Origin: Crossiella sp. S99.2
Lineage (GTDB): Bacteria > Actinomycetota > Actinomycetes > Mycobacteriales > Pseudonocardiaceae
Length of the DNA: 64,000 bases
Assembly: GCF_023094165.1 (NCBI RefSeq)
Contig: NZ_JALMDK010000012.1
Location: 224,502 to 288,501, forward strand
Direction: 5' to 3'
The translations under genes were made by a program, and so were the position numbers. The notes beneath the pieces are model-generated. The model saw nothing but the letters and a program-made list of their open reading frames with translations. It did no database searches and was not told the DNA's origin. This document shows positions 25,432-33,981 of this stretch, one piece after another; within the stretch, counting starts at the first letter, position 1; each line of letters begins with the position of its first letter.

Positions 25432-27081
25432 CTACTTGGCATCCCCGTAGCACTCGACAACCGCCGCACTCAACGGAAACCGCACCGGCGTGTCCCCGAA
25501 CAACAACCGGGTGGCCCGCTCCGCGCACTCTCGCACCACCGCCACCACCTCCTCCGCCTCTTCCCGCGGACAATGCACGATCACCTCGTCATGCTGGAAG
25601 AACACCAATTCCGCGGACCCCCGCAACCCGGTCCGCAAACAAGCCAGCAACGCGAGAGCCCACTCCGAAGCCGTTGCCTGCACCACGAAATTCCGGGTGA
25701 ACCGCCCCCGCGCCCGCGCCTGCCGGGCCTGCCCCGTCTCGGTCTCGGCATCCTCCACGATCCCCTGCCACTCCGCCCCCGGCGGCGGACAGGTCCGCCC
25801 CAGATGCGACCGGACCAGCCCACCCAGCTCCCCGGTCCTGGCCGCCCGCTCCACGTACTCGATCGCCGCCGGATACCGCTTCCGCAAGGCAGCCAACAAC
25901 TCCCCGGCGCCGCCCGAGGTCTGCCCATACATCACCCCGAGCATCCCGATCTTGGCCCGATCCCGGTCCCCGTTGAACGCCTCGGCCGCAAGCGCGGAGT
26001 ACAAATCCCCGCTGGCCCCCGCCGCCGCCAACCGCTGATCCCCGGCCAGCGCCGCCAAAACTCGCGGCTCCAACTGACTCGCGTCCGCCACCACCAGCGC
26101 CCACCCCGGATCAGCCACCACCGCCCGCCGCACCGTCTTCGGGATCTGCAACGCACCCCCGCCCCGCGTCGCCCACCGACCGGACACCACACCCCCGGCA
26201 ACCCACTCCGCCCGGAACCGCCCGCCCCGCACCCAGGCCGACAACCACGACCACCCATGCGCGGTGTAGATCCGGTAAAGCTCCTTGTACTCCAACAACA
26301 ACGGCACCCCCGGGTGATCAACCCCCTTGATCACCCACGACCGCGTGGACGGCAACGAGAACCCGGCCTTCGCAAAAGCCCGAAGCACCTCAGCCGGCGA
26401 ATCCGGGTGGAACCGCCGCCCCCCGAACGCCTCGATGATCTGCTCGGTCAACTCCACCAGCCGCGGCGGCGTGGCCCCCAGCGGTGGCCGCGGCCCGAGC
26501 AACTCGGTCAGCAGCGCGTCGTGGATGTCCGCCCGCCACGGCACCCCCACATGCCCCAGCTCCGCCGCCGCCAGCCCGCCCGCCGACTCCGCCGCCACCA
26601 GCAACCGGAACCGCCCCGGCTGCGGCAGCTCCGCGATCCGCGCCTGCTGATCCCGGTGCACCGCGATCACCGCATCGAGTGGATCCAGATCCACCAGGTC
26701 GTTCCGCGCCGTCTCGAACAGCACCGGGTGCTCATCCCGCGGCCGCACCGGCGGATCCGGGAACACCGGCAACCCCGCCTGCCGGGCATACGCCGCCGCC
26801 AGCCCCCTCGGCTCACCCCACCGCCCCGCGTGCCCGGACAACAGCGATTCGGTCAGTTCCAGGTCATGGCACCGCTCCAGCCGCACCCCGGCCCGCAGCA
26901 GCCGCGGGTACAACTCGGCGCTGCTCGCCAGCACCCAGCGCGGGTGGTGGGCCTGTTCCAGCGCCGCCATGGTGCCCGCAAGGGCAGTGGTGGACGTGAC
27001 CTCGCTCACGGGCTGCCCGTCCTCGGCCAGCTCGCGCAGCCTCGCCTCCCCATTGGGGCTGGTCACCACCGCGATACGCAT
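25432..27081 (-). CDS. Bifunctional 3'-5' exonuclease/DNA polymerase-like protein (PolA-related)
   Basis: This 549-residue protein is related to the polymerase half of DNA polymerase I but lacks the 5'-nuclease domain. Polymerase motif A is VVADASQLEPRVLA (DYSQIELR in PolA). Motif B is RDRAKIGMLGVMYGQ. Motif C is FFQHDEVIVH (VHDE in PolA). The N-terminal about 200 residues occupy the position of a 3'-5' exonuclease, but I cannot see a clear DxE site. Proteins of this kind are conserved in actinobacteria in addition to the housekeeping PolA. ATG 27081 was chosen because MRIAVVTS begins the fold. Confidence 0.85.
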   Translation of the reverse strand: MRIAVVTSPNGEARLRELAEDGQPVSEVTSTTALAGTMAALEQAHHPRWVLASSAELYPRLLRAGVRLERCHDLELTESLLSGHAGRWGEPRGLAAAYARQAGLPVFPDPPVRPRDEHPVLFETARNDLVDLDPLDAVIAVHRDQQARIAELPQPGRFRLLVAAESAGGLAAAELGHVGVPWRADIHDALLTELLGPRPPLGATPPRLVELTEQIIEAFGGRRFHPDSPAEVLRAFAKAGFSLPSTRSWVIKGVDHPGVPLLLEYKELYRIYTAHGWSWLSAWVRGGRFRAEWVAGGVVSGRWATRGGGALQIPKTVRRAVVADPGWALVVADASQLEPRVLAALAGDQRLAAAGASGDLYSALAAEAFNGDRDRAKIGMLGVMYGQTSGGAGELLAALRKRYPAAIEYVERAARTGELGGLVRSHLGRTCPPPGAEWQGIVEDAETETGQARQARARGRFTRNFVVQATASEWALALLACLRTGLRGSAELVFFQHDEVIVHCPREEAEEVVAVVRECAERATRLLFGDTPVRFPLSAAVVECYGDAK

Positions 27082-27180
27082 CACGAGCGATTCTGCGCCA
27101 AGGCACCGACAATCCTGTGTGGACGAGCGATGGGTAGCGTGTCGGGCGCACCCATGCGAGGGAGTTTCTGAGGAGGGAAC

Positions 27181-27345
27181 ATGAGTGCGGACGAACGACC
27201 TTTGATCGATCTGTCCCGGGATCCGAACCCGGGCAAGCCGGATCACGCGCTGCCGGAGGGGGCGCCGCGGCATCCGCTGATCGACCTGTCCCGCGACCCG
27301 AATCCGGGTGTCGCGGACCACGCCCGGCCGGATGACGAGGACTGA
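27181..27345 (+). CDS. 54-residue protein with internally duplicated LIDLSRDPNPG unit
   Basis: This small acidic, Pro/Asp-rich protein starts at ATG 27181 after an excellent ribosome site (GAGGAGGG). Residues 7-23 (PLIDLSRDPNPGKPDHA) recur at 32-48 (PLIDLSRDPNPGVADHA), 15 of 17 identical, with a 25-residue period. At the DNA level the first 12 codons of the two units differ synonymously at 7 positions and nonsynonymously at none, so the peptide is under selection and the duplication is not recent. It has no cysteine, signal peptide or membrane segment. I do not recognise a family. It is divergent from the polymerase-like gene; the upstream gap has an ATGGGT/ACCCAT inverted repeat (27130-27155). 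Confidence 0.75.
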   Translation: MSADERPLIDLSRDPNPGKPDHALPEGAPRHPLIDLSRDPNPGVADHARPDDED

Positions 27346-27363
27346 TCCGGAGCTGGCTCGCGT

Positions 27364-27390
27364 CGGCGGGGCCTACAACAGGCCCCGCCG
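27364..27390. terminator. Bidirectional hairpin between the duplicated small protein and the LuxR regulator
   Basis: A perfect 10-bp stem (CGGCGGGGCC / GGCCCCGCCG) with loop TACAACA lies 18 bp after the small protein stop and spans the 3' end of the converging response regulator. It can serve both transcripts. Confidence 0.6.
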
Positions 27391-27996
27391 GTACGCCTCC
27401 CCGACCGCCGCCGCGCGGTCCCGCACGTCCAGTTTCGCGTAGATGTGCAGCAGGTGGGTCTTGATGCTGGCCTCGCTGATGAACAGCCTGCGCGCCGCCT
27501 CCCGGTTGGTGGCCCCGCCCGCGACCAGCGTCAGCACCTCCAGCTCGCGCTTGCTCAGCGCCCCGCGCGCGGGCTTGCGCACCTGCCCGATCAACCGCCC
27601 GGCCACCGTGGGCGCCAGCACCGACTCACCGCGGCTGGCCGCGCGCACCGCCTTGAGCAGCTCCTCCGGCGGCGCGTCCTTGAGCAGGTAGCCGGTGGCC
27701 CCGGCCTCGATCGCGGGCAGCACATCGGAATCGGTGTCGAAGGTGGTCAGCACCAGCACCCGCAGCTCAGGATGCTGCTCGCGCAGCCGCCGGATCGCCT
27801 GCACCCCGTCCAGCTCCGGCATCCGCAGGTCCATCAGCGCCACATCGGCGGGCACCCGCGCGGCCAGCTCGACCGCCTCCAGGCCGTTGGCGGCCTCGCC
27901 GACCACCTCGATGTCCGGTTCCGCGCCGAAGGCCACGGCCAGCCCGTTCCGCACGATCGGGTGGTCGTCCACGATCAGCAACCTGATCCGGCTCAT
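27373..27996 (-). CDS. NarL/LuxR-family response regulator
   Basis: This 207-residue regulator has an N-terminal receiver (LLIVDDHPIVRNGL, phospho-aspartate in ALMDLRMPELDG, lysine in YLLKDAPPEE) and a C-terminal LuxR helix-turn-helix (LSKRELEVLTLVAGGATNRE, ISEASIKTHLLHIYAKLD). Its ATG overlaps the stop of the histidine kinase as ATGA. Together with the ABC exporter upstream it forms a four-gene minus-strand operon, so it probably controls expression of that exporter. Confidence 0.94.
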   Translation of the reverse strand: MSRIRLLIVDDHPIVRNGLAVAFGAEPDIEVVGEAANGLEAVELAARVPADVALMDLRMPELDGVQAIRRLREQHPELRVLVLTTFDTDSDVLPAIEAGATGYLLKDAPPEELLKAVRAASRGESVLAPTVAGRLIGQVRKPARGALSKRELEVLTLVAGGATNREAARRLFISEASIKTHLLHIYAKLDVRDRAAAVGEAYRRGLL

Positions 27997-29276
27997 GCCT
28001 CGCCTTCCCTGGCGTCGAACGGGATCGCCGGCACCGCGGCGGCCACCGCGGTGCCCTGGCCCGGACCGCTCTCGATCTCCAGCGTGCCGCCCACCCCGCG
28101 CACCCGCTGCCGCATCACGCCGAGGCCGTAACCCCCGACCCCGGGTTCGCAGCCGGTGGACGGCTGGATGCCCACCCCGTCGTCGACCACGTCCAGCAGC
28201 ACCACATCGTCCTCATAGGACAGTGTCACGCCGACCCTGGTCGCCTTGGCGTGCTTGGCCACGTTGGTCAGGGCCTCCTGCGCCACCCGGAACAGCACCA
28301 CCTCCACGCCGGTGGCCAGCCGGTCCGGGTCCCCGGTGACCGCCAGCTCCGGGGTGATCCCGTTGGCCTCGGCCCACTTCGCGGTCAGCTCGGCCAGCGC
28401 CTCCGGCAGCGGCGAGTCGGTCAGCGCTTCCGGCCGCAGCGCCCGCACCGACCGCCGCGCCTCGGCCAGGCTGTCCGCGGCCAGCGCCCGCACCCGGTCC
28501 AGGTGCTCCCGGCGCGCCGCCTCGCCTGGCACCCGGTCGGCCGCGTTGAGCTGGGTGATGATCCCGGTCAGCCCCTGCGCGAGGGTGTCGTGGATCTCCC
28601 GCGCCATCCGCTGCCGCTCCTCCCGCACCCCGGCCTCCCTGGCCTGGTTCAGCAGCTGCGCGTGCAGCCCCGCGTTCTCCGCCATGGTCTCCCGCAGCGC
28701 GGCGTTGGCCGCGGTCAGCTCGGTCACCATGGCCCGCCGCCGCTCGCTCTCCCTGCCGATCACCCAGCCGCCGAAGGCCAGTGGCAGCAACAGGCCCAGC
28801 AGCGCCGAGTACGGCTGGACGTGCTCGGTCAGCCAGTCGGTCTGCGCCGCCAGGTTCACCACCGCGGTCACCCCGACCCCGACCATCGCCCCGCGCGCCG
28901 GGAACAACAGGAAGGCGAACGGGTACCCCACCGAGGCGAACGCGGCGTACTGCGGGTGCACCGCCAGCAGGCTGCCGCCGATGGCCACCATCACCGCGTA
29001 ATAGCCGATCGCCAGCCAGCGCCGCCTGCCGGTCAGCCGCCCGGCCGGGATCCAGAACCGGCCGTCCCGCCGGTTCTCCGCGACCAGGTCCGGCAACCAG
29101 GGCAGCCACACCACGGCCAGCCCCAGCAGCACCAGCAGCACGGTCAGCTCGGTCCCGGAAGGCCAGCCGCCGGTGACCCACACCAGGAAGCTGGACAGCG
29201 CGAGCGCGCCGTACACCCAGACCAGGTGCACCCACCGGCCCGGCGCCTCCGGCCGCCCGTGCAGCTCCTGGATCAC
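27993..29276 (-). CDS. NarL-type sensor histidine kinase (DesK-like)
   Basis: This 427-residue kinase has five to six N-terminal membrane segments (residues about 15-160) without a large extracellular domain. A coiled coil follows, then the HisKA_3 dimerisation domain with the phospho-histidine in RMAREIHDTLAQG. The ATPase domain has FRVAQEALTNVAKHA and the G boxes DDGVGI and GGYGLGVMRQR. The GTG start at 29276 overlaps the permease stop as GTGA. This design is common for sensors that detect membrane state or exporter activity. The start coordinate was deduced from the overlap and frame. Confidence 0.92.
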   Translation of the reverse strand: MIQELHGRPEAPGRWVHLVWVYGALALSSFLVWVTGGWPSGTELTVLLVLLGLAVVWLPWLPDLVAENRRDGRFWIPAGRLTGRRRWLAIGYYAVMVAIGGSLLAVHPQYAAFASVGYPFAFLLFPARGAMVGVGVTAVVNLAAQTDWLTEHVQPYSALLGLLLPLAFGGWVIGRESERRRAMVTELTAANAALRETMAENAGLHAQLLNQAREAGVREERQRMAREIHDTLAQGLTGIITQLNAADRVPGEAARREHLDRVRALAADSLAEARRSVRALRPEALTDSPLPEALAELTAKWAEANGITPELAVTGDPDRLATGVEVVLFRVAQEALTNVAKHAKATRVGVTLSYEDDVVLLDVVDDGVGIQPSTGCEPGVGGYGLGVMRQRVRGVGGTLEIESGPGQGTAVAAAVPAIPFDAREGEA

Positions 29277-29998
29277 TCCCACCGGAACGTCCGCGCGGCC
29301 ACGGCGCCGAAGACCACGATCAGTCCAGCCATCGCCACCAGCGGCAGCGTCTCCGGCCACTGCCCGGCCCAGCTGGCCCGCATGGCCTGCATGGACGCCC
29401 CGATCGGCAGGTAGGAGCCAATGGCGATCATGAACTTCGGCGAGACCTCGGCCGGCATGAACACCCCGCCGAAGACAATGGACAGGAAGAACACCCCGGC
29501 GCCGATCCCACCGGCCACCCGCCCGTTGGGCGCCACCGCGGCCACGCACAGCCCGACCGCGAACAGCGCCCCGGTGCCCAGCAGGAAGGCCAGCGCGAAG
29601 CCCAGCGGCTCCTTGGGCAACGGGAAGCCGAGCACGAGCGAGCCGACCACCAGCACCGCGACCAGCGTGGTCAGCGCCATCAGCAGGCTGACCGCGAGCT
29701 GCGCGCCGAGCAGCTTGCTCGGGTGCACCGGGGTGGAGGCCATACGACGGAGTATGCCGTTCTCCCGGTAGTTCGCCAGCCCGCTGGGCAGCAGGGTCAG
29801 CGCCAGCTGGGCCACGCCGAGGGACAGCGCCATGGCCGGGAAGTAGGTGACGATCGGGTTGGTGTTGGTCCGCGGGTTGGCCGTCAGGCCGAACATGGTG
29901 ACCAGGACCAGTGGCAGCATCAGCACCAGCAGCCAGGCTGCGGGCTCCCGCAACAGCAGCTTGAGTTCGACGACGAAGAGCTTGCGCAACACGTGCAT
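29273..29998 (-). CDS. ABC-2 type exporter permease
   Basis: This 241-residue integral membrane protein has six predicted helices in the ABC-2 pattern. It starts with a cytoplasmic LRKLFVVELKLLLREP segment. The family region GILRRMASTPVHPSKLLGAQL lies after helix 2, and YLPIGASMQAM lies near the end. It pairs with the upstream ATPase to form an efflux system for a drug or lipid-like compound. The gap to the ATPase gene is 27 bp, and the kinase gene is translationally coupled downstream. Confidence 0.9.
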   Translation of the reverse strand: MHVLRKLFVVELKLLLREPAAWLLVLMLPLVLVTMFGLTANPRTNTNPIVTYFPAMALSLGVAQLALTLLPSGLANYRENGILRRMASTPVHPSKLLGAQLAVSLLMALTTLVAVLVVGSLVLGFPLPKEPLGFALAFLLGTGALFAVGLCVAAVAPNGRVAGGIGAGVFFLSIVFGGVFMPAEVSPKFMIAIGSYLPIGASMQAMRASWAGQWPETLPLVAMAGLIVVFGAVAARTFRWE

Positions 29999-30025
29999 GT
30001 GAGTGTCCTTTGTGGAGAGTCGGGC

Positions 30026-30928
30026 TCAGTGTTCGGTTCCGGTGAGTGCGACGAAAGCGTCGTCCAGGCCGGTCTGATCGAGGCGTAGGTCCTCGGCCAC
30101 GATCCCGGCCCTGGCCAGCGTCGCGGTCACCGTGTGCAGCAGGTTCCCGGTGCCGCGCACCGTGATCACCGATCCGCTGCGGTCCACTCCGGACACATCC
30201 GGCAGCGATTCCAGGAACCCCGGCGGCAGCGGGATCGAGGGCCGGAACCGGATCCGCACCTCCGCGCGCACGCTGGCGACCAGCCCGCTCGGGGTGTCCA
30301 GCGCGACCACCCGGCCCTGGTCGATCACCGCGATCCGGTCGCAGAGCCGTTCCGCCTCGGCCATGAAGTGAGTGACCAGCAGCACCGTGACGCCGTTGTC
30401 CCGCACCCGTTCCACCAGTTCCCAGGTGTCCCGGCGGGCCTGTGGGTCCAGGCCGGTGGTCAGTTCGTCCAGCACCGCGATCTTCGGGTTGCCGATGAGG
30501 GCCAGCGCGATCAGCAATCGCTGTTTCTGTCCGCCGGAGAGCTTGCGGAAGGCGGTGTTCCGCTTCTCCCGCAGGCCCCATTCCTCGATCAGCCGCTCGG
30601 GGCTGGCCGGTTCCGGGTAGAAGGACGCGTAGAGGTCCAGTGCCTCCCAGACAGTGATCTTGTCCGGCAACCGGCCTTGCTGGAGCTGCACCCCCAGGGC
30701 AGCCCGCAGTTCCAGGCCGGCGTGCGCCGGGTCCTCGCCGAGCACCCGGACCGTGCCGCCGTCGCGGGCCCGCAGGCCGGTGACGCATTCGACCGTGGTG
30801 GTCTTGCCCGCGCCGTTGGGGCCCAGGATCCCGAAGATCTCACCGCGTTCCACGGTGAAGGACACATCGGCCACCGCGGTGTGCTCGCGGTAGCGCTTGT
30901 GCAGGTTGGCCACCTCGATAACCGGCAT
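30026..30928 (-). CDS. ABC exporter ATP-binding protein
   Basis: This 300-residue ATPase has Walker A GPNGAGKTTTVE, a Q-loop in LQQGRLPDKITV, signature LSGGQKQRLLIAL, Walker B IAVLDELTTGLD and an H-loop in LLVTHFMAEAE. The C-terminal about 80 residues are the extension typical of DrrA-like drug exporters. It is the first gene of the exporter/two-component operon. The promoter should lie in 30929-31049, where a TTCCG/CGGAA repeat (30950-30961) is visible. Confidence 0.95.
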   Translation of the reverse strand: MPVIEVANLHKRYREHTAVADVSFTVERGEIFGILGPNGAGKTTTVECVTGLRARDGGTVRVLGEDPAHAGLELRAALGVQLQQGRLPDKITVWEALDLYASFYPEPASPERLIEEWGLREKRNTAFRKLSGGQKQRLLIALALIGNPKIAVLDELTTGLDPQARRDTWELVERVRDNGVTVLLVTHFMAEAERLCDRIAVIDQGRVVALDTPSGLVASVRAEVRIRFRPSIPLPPGFLESLPDVSGVDRSGSVITVRGTGNLLHTVTATLARAGIVAEDLRLDQTGLDDAFVALTGTEH

Positions 30929-31049
30929 CGCCGCCCGCCTCTCGCTCGTTCCGTTGTCGGAACACAGCTTGCGGCGGACGGCGATGGTCGCGGATCGTCC
31001 AGGTGGCAGGTGGAGTGGTGGATGACCGGCATCAGCCGATCGGTTGATG

Positions 31050-32060
31050 TCAGCCCGCGGTGATCAGGTCCTGGGGCAGTGGGGTGTCGTTCTTGAGCGC
31101 GTCGAAGAACCGCTTGGACCTGGCCGGATCCCATTGCACCACCGCGCCGACGCCGGCCACGCTGCGGCTGGCGCCCAGCGGCACCGTGGTGGTCACCAGA
31201 CCGCCGTCGGCCGCCCCGCGCATCGCCCAGGCCAGTCCGGTCAGGTTGTGCAGGTGGTCGCCCTCGTTGACGGTCAGCGTCTCGACGGTGTTGTTGGCCA
31301 ACGGGATCGCCCGGAACGGGTTGATGATCGTGGTGAACCCGGTCGCCTTGTCCACCAGCGCGGAGAGGAACTGCCGCTGCCGCGCGATCCGGTCCAGGTC
31401 GGCCCGCGGGGTGGCCCTGGTGCGCACGTAACCCAGCGCCTGCGCGCCGTCCAGCTCCTGGCAGCCCGCCTGCAGGTCAAGTCCGGCCTTGGGGTCCTTC
31501 ATCGGCTTGTCGATGCACATGTCCACCCCGCCGACCGCGTCGACGATGTGCACGAACCCGCCGAAGCCGATCTCGGCGTAGTGGTCGATGTGGATCCCGG
31601 TGTTGGTCTCCACCGTGCGCACCAGCAGTTCGGCCCCGCCCAGGGCGAAGGCGGCGTTGAGCTTCTGCTTCTTCTTGCCTGGAATGTCCACAAAGGAGTC
31701 CCGGGGCAATGAGACCAAAGTGGACGGTCCGGAGCCGTCGGGGATGTGCAGCAGCATCATGGTGTCGGTCCGCTTGCCCGCGGCGCCACCGGTGGCCAGC
31801 TCCTCGCGGTCCTCCTCGCTCAGCCCCTCGCGGCTGTCCGAGCCGACCACCAGCCAGTTGGTGCCCGGGGTGTCCGCTGGCCTGCCGGGGTAGTCCTTGA
31901 GCGCGTTGATCCGGTTCAGCTTGGAGTCGAGGTAGAACCAGAAGGCCACCACCCCGATCAGCAGGACCAGCAGCACGATGAGCACGATTCGGCCCCAGCG
32001 CCGCTTGCGACGCGGTTTCGCCTGCACCGGAGGAGCCTCCCGGTAGTAATGACCAGACAC
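31050..32060 (-). CDS. LytR-CpsA-Psr family phosphotransferase
   Basis: This 336-residue membrane-anchored enzyme has a basic cytoplasmic N-terminus (PRRKRRWGR), one membrane helix (residues about 24-45), then an extracellular LCP domain. Pyrophosphate-lipid binding residues are seen in VVGSDSREG, KRTDTMMLLHI and SLPRDSFVDIPG, with the conserved arginines in YVRTRATPRADLDRIARQRQF. LCP enzymes attach secondary polymers such as arabinogalactan or teichoic acids to peptidoglycan. GTG 32060 is the start. It lacks the additional LytR_C domain present in some actinobacterial paralogues. Confidence 0.93.
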   Translation of the reverse strand: MSGHYYREAPPVQAKPRRKRRWGRIVLIVLLVLLIGVVAFWFYLDSKLNRINALKDYPGRPADTPGTNWLVVGSDSREGLSEEDREELATGGAAGKRTDTMMLLHIPDGSGPSTLVSLPRDSFVDIPGKKKQKLNAAFALGGAELLVRTVETNTGIHIDHYAEIGFGGFVHIVDAVGGVDMCIDKPMKDPKAGLDLQAGCQELDGAQALGYVRTRATPRADLDRIARQRQFLSALVDKATGFTTIINPFRAIPLANNTVETLTVNEGDHLHNLTGLAWAMRGAADGGLVTTTVPLGASRSVAGVGAVVQWDPARSKRFFDALKNDTPLPQDLITAG

Positions 32061-32177
32061 GACGTCACCATACGCATTTCCGGCGGTCGGTGACCCGGCG
32101 GCACCGGTGTTTCACCGTGTGTGCCCACCGGGTACCCGGGGAACAGACCAACACGCGCTGGTCCAGACGGCGAGGAT

Positions 32178-32702
32178 GTGAGTCAGGTGGACGAGAACCT
32201 CAACGGGTATGTCGCGTTCCTGGTGCTCGGGGTGATCCTGGTGCTCGTCGACGGCCAGCTCATCCTGCGCAGTGGGAAGGCATACCTCCAGCAGGGCTAC
32301 CGGGACCAGGAGGCGGCCGCGTCCATGGCCCGCCTGGTCGCGGTGCTGTTCCATCTGGTCGTGCTCGGCCTGTTCATGATCATCTCAACGATGGAGGTCC
32401 AGGTCGGCGGCATGGTGCAGACCGTGATCACCAAGCTGGGCATCGTGCTGCTGCTGCTCGGCCTGATGCACGGGGTGACCATGGCGATCCTGAACCGGAT
32501 CCGGGCCCGCCAGCGCGAGCAGGTGATGGCCGATGAGATGAACGAGCGGATCGAGGAACGGCACGCCCAGCAGAACTCCGGCCAGACTTACCCGCCGGTG
32601 CCCGCCCAGGGCCAGGCCACCGTCACCCCTGGCACCAGCCCCTCGCCCGGACCGGTGGTGAGTCCGGCGATCGAGGACCAGCCCGGCGTGGCGCGACGCT
32701 GA
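32178..32702 (+). CDS. Membrane protein of unknown function
   Basis: This 174-residue protein has three hydrophobic helices (YVAFLVLGVILVLVDGQLIL, LVAVLFHLVVLGLFMIIS, LGIVLLLLGLMHGVTMAIL), a charged helix (RIRARQREQVMADEMNERIEER) and a proline/threonine-rich C-terminal tail. The start could be GTG 32178 or GTG 32187; the GAGG upstream favours the second by spacing. No family is recognised. It is divergent from the LCP gene, and a role near the envelope is possible but not shown. Confidence 0.7.
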   Translation: MSQVDENLNGYVAFLVLGVILVLVDGQLILRSGKAYLQQGYRDQEAAASMARLVAVLFHLVVLGLFMIISTMEVQVGGMVQTVITKLGIVLLLLGLMHGVTMAILNRIRARQREQVMADEMNERIEERHAQQNSGQTYPPVPAQGQATVTPGTSPSPGPVVSPAIEDQPGVARR

Positions 32703-32764
32703 CCGTCGTGCCGTCGGCGCACCGCGCCACGCCACCGTTCGCGGTCTGACCCTCCCCCTCCGGG

Positions 32765-33178
32765 TCAGGCCGCGAACACCTGGTCGTCATCGGCGAAAGC
32801 CTTGAACTCCAGGGCGTTCCCGGCCGGATCGCGCAGGAACATGGTCCACTGCTCGCCCTTCTCCCCGGCGAAGCGCAGGTAGGGCTCGATCACGAACACG
32901 GTGCCCGCCGCGCGCAGCCGCTCGGCCAGCTCGTCGAACTGCACGGTGCCCAGCAGCAGCCCGAAGTGCGGCACCGGCACATCGTGCCCGTCCACCGGGT
33001 TGTGCGCGTCCGGGTTGCGCGGCGCGAGGTGGGTGACCAGCTGGTGGCCGTAGAAGTTCCAGTCCACCCAGCTGTCCGCGGACCGCCCCTGCGGGCACCC
33101 CAGCACCTCGCCGTAGAACCGCCGCGCGGCGCCGAGGTCGTCGACCGGGATCGCCAGGTGGAAACGAGGCACGGACAT
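32765..33178 (-). CDS. VOC-family (glyoxalase/dioxygenase-like) protein
   Basis: This 137-residue protein is a single vicinal-oxygen-chelate domain pair: FHLAIPVDDLGAARRFYGEVLG at the start and FLRDPAGNALEFKAF at the end. Metal ligands are plausible at H8 (RFHLAI), in VPHFGLLL and at E of ALEFKA. This composition resembles extradiol dioxygenase-like VOC proteins. ATG 33178 is preferred over the upstream GTG because GAGGAG is correctly spaced. It is divergent from a GntR regulator with a palindromic operator between them. Confidence 0.87.
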   Translation of the reverse strand: MSVPRFHLAIPVDDLGAARRFYGEVLGCPQGRSADSWVDWNFYGHQLVTHLAPRNPDAHNPVDGHDVPVPHFGLLLGTVQFDELAERLRAAGTVFVIEPYLRFAGEKGEQWTMFLRDPAGNALEFKAFADDDQVFAA

Positions 33179-33212
33179 GCGCACTCCTCAAACAGGGTCA
33201 CTCAGGACAGCC

Positions 33213-33226
33213 GAATGTTAACATTC
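33213..33226. promoter_or_regulatory. Palindromic operator for the VOC/GntR pair
   Basis: GAATGTTAACATTC is a perfect 14-bp palindrome in the 81-bp gap between the divergent VOC and GntR genes. It lies 35 bp from the VOC start and 33 bp from the GTG of the regulator. FadR-type GntR proteins bind short palindromes of this size, so autoregulation and control of the VOC gene are likely. Confidence 0.6.
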
Positions 33227-33259
33227 AGACAATCTGCTGACCTGCTGCTGGAGGCCAAG

Positions 33260-33916
33260 GTGACCGACACCACGCCGCTGCGTCCCGCCGACCGCCGCGG
33301 CCTGGCCGACGAGGTCGCCGACCGCATCCGCGCCGCGATCTTCGACGGCGCCTTCCCACCCGGCGCGCCCCTGCGCGAGGTCGACCTGGCCGCCCGCCTG
33401 GAGGTCAGCCGCGGCCCGATCCGGGAGGCCCTGGCCAAACTGGAACGCGAGGGCCTGGTCCGCACCCAGTGGCACCGCGGCGCCACCGTCACCACCCTGT
33501 CCGCCGAGGACGCCGAGGAGCTGTACACCCTGCGCGAGGCCCTGGAACGCCTGGCCGTGGCCCGCTTCCACAGTCACGCCACCCCGGCCGACCTGGCGGC
33601 CCTGGCGGAGATCGTGGACCGGATGCACACCGCCGCCACCGAGCACGACCTGCTGCGCCTGGACCTGGAGTTCCACGACACGGTCTACGCCGCCACCCGC
33701 CACGACCGGCTGAACCAGGCCTGGTCGGCCATCCGCGCCCAGATCATCCTGTTCCTGCTCAGCCGGATCGCGATCAGCACCGACTACCGCCACCAGGTCC
33801 CCGGCGAGCACCGGTCGCTGGTGGCGGCGTTGCGGGCGGGGGATCCCCGGCACAGCACGGAGTTGTTCGTGGCGCACCTGCGACTGGCCTACGACCGGCT
33901 GTCCGGCACTTTCTGA
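33260..33916 (+). CDS. GntR-family regulator with FCD domain
   Basis: This 218-residue regulator has an N-terminal winged helix (residues about 12-75, ADEVADRIRAAIFDGAF, LEVSRGPIREALAKLEREGLV) and a C-terminal FadR/FCD helical ligand domain (YTLREALERLAVARFH, LRLDLEFHDTVY, GEHRSLVAALRAGD). The conserved metal/ligand histidines are present. GTG 33260 with GGAGG five bases upstream is preferred over an in-frame ATG at 33215 that would lie inside the operator palindrome. Confidence 0.9.
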   Translation: MTDTTPLRPADRRGLADEVADRIRAAIFDGAFPPGAPLREVDLAARLEVSRGPIREALAKLEREGLVRTQWHRGATVTTLSAEDAEELYTLREALERLAVARFHSHATPADLAALAEIVDRMHTAATEHDLLRLDLEFHDTVYAATRHDRLNQAWSAIRAQIILFLLSRIAISTDYRHQVPGEHRSLVAALRAGDPRHSTELFVAHLRLAYDRLSGTF

Positions 33917-33981
33917 GGCAACCTCCAACCCCGTCCGGCATCTTTAAGGAAGGAACATTGCCAATCGAGGGGAGAACGACG

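Noticed and set aside
25354..27171. A 605-codon plus-strand frame beginning inside palindromic element 2
   Set aside because: It is antisense to the polymerase-like gene and arginine/proline-rich. Similar frames starting MAQVG or MGQL arise in all four elements simply because the palindrome contains ATG/GTG-like codons.
27181..27345. Possible RiPP precursor peptide
   Set aside because: The duplicated-core layout is suggestive, but no modifying enzyme, protease or dedicated transporter adjoins it, and the units lack Cys and have few Ser/Thr residues.
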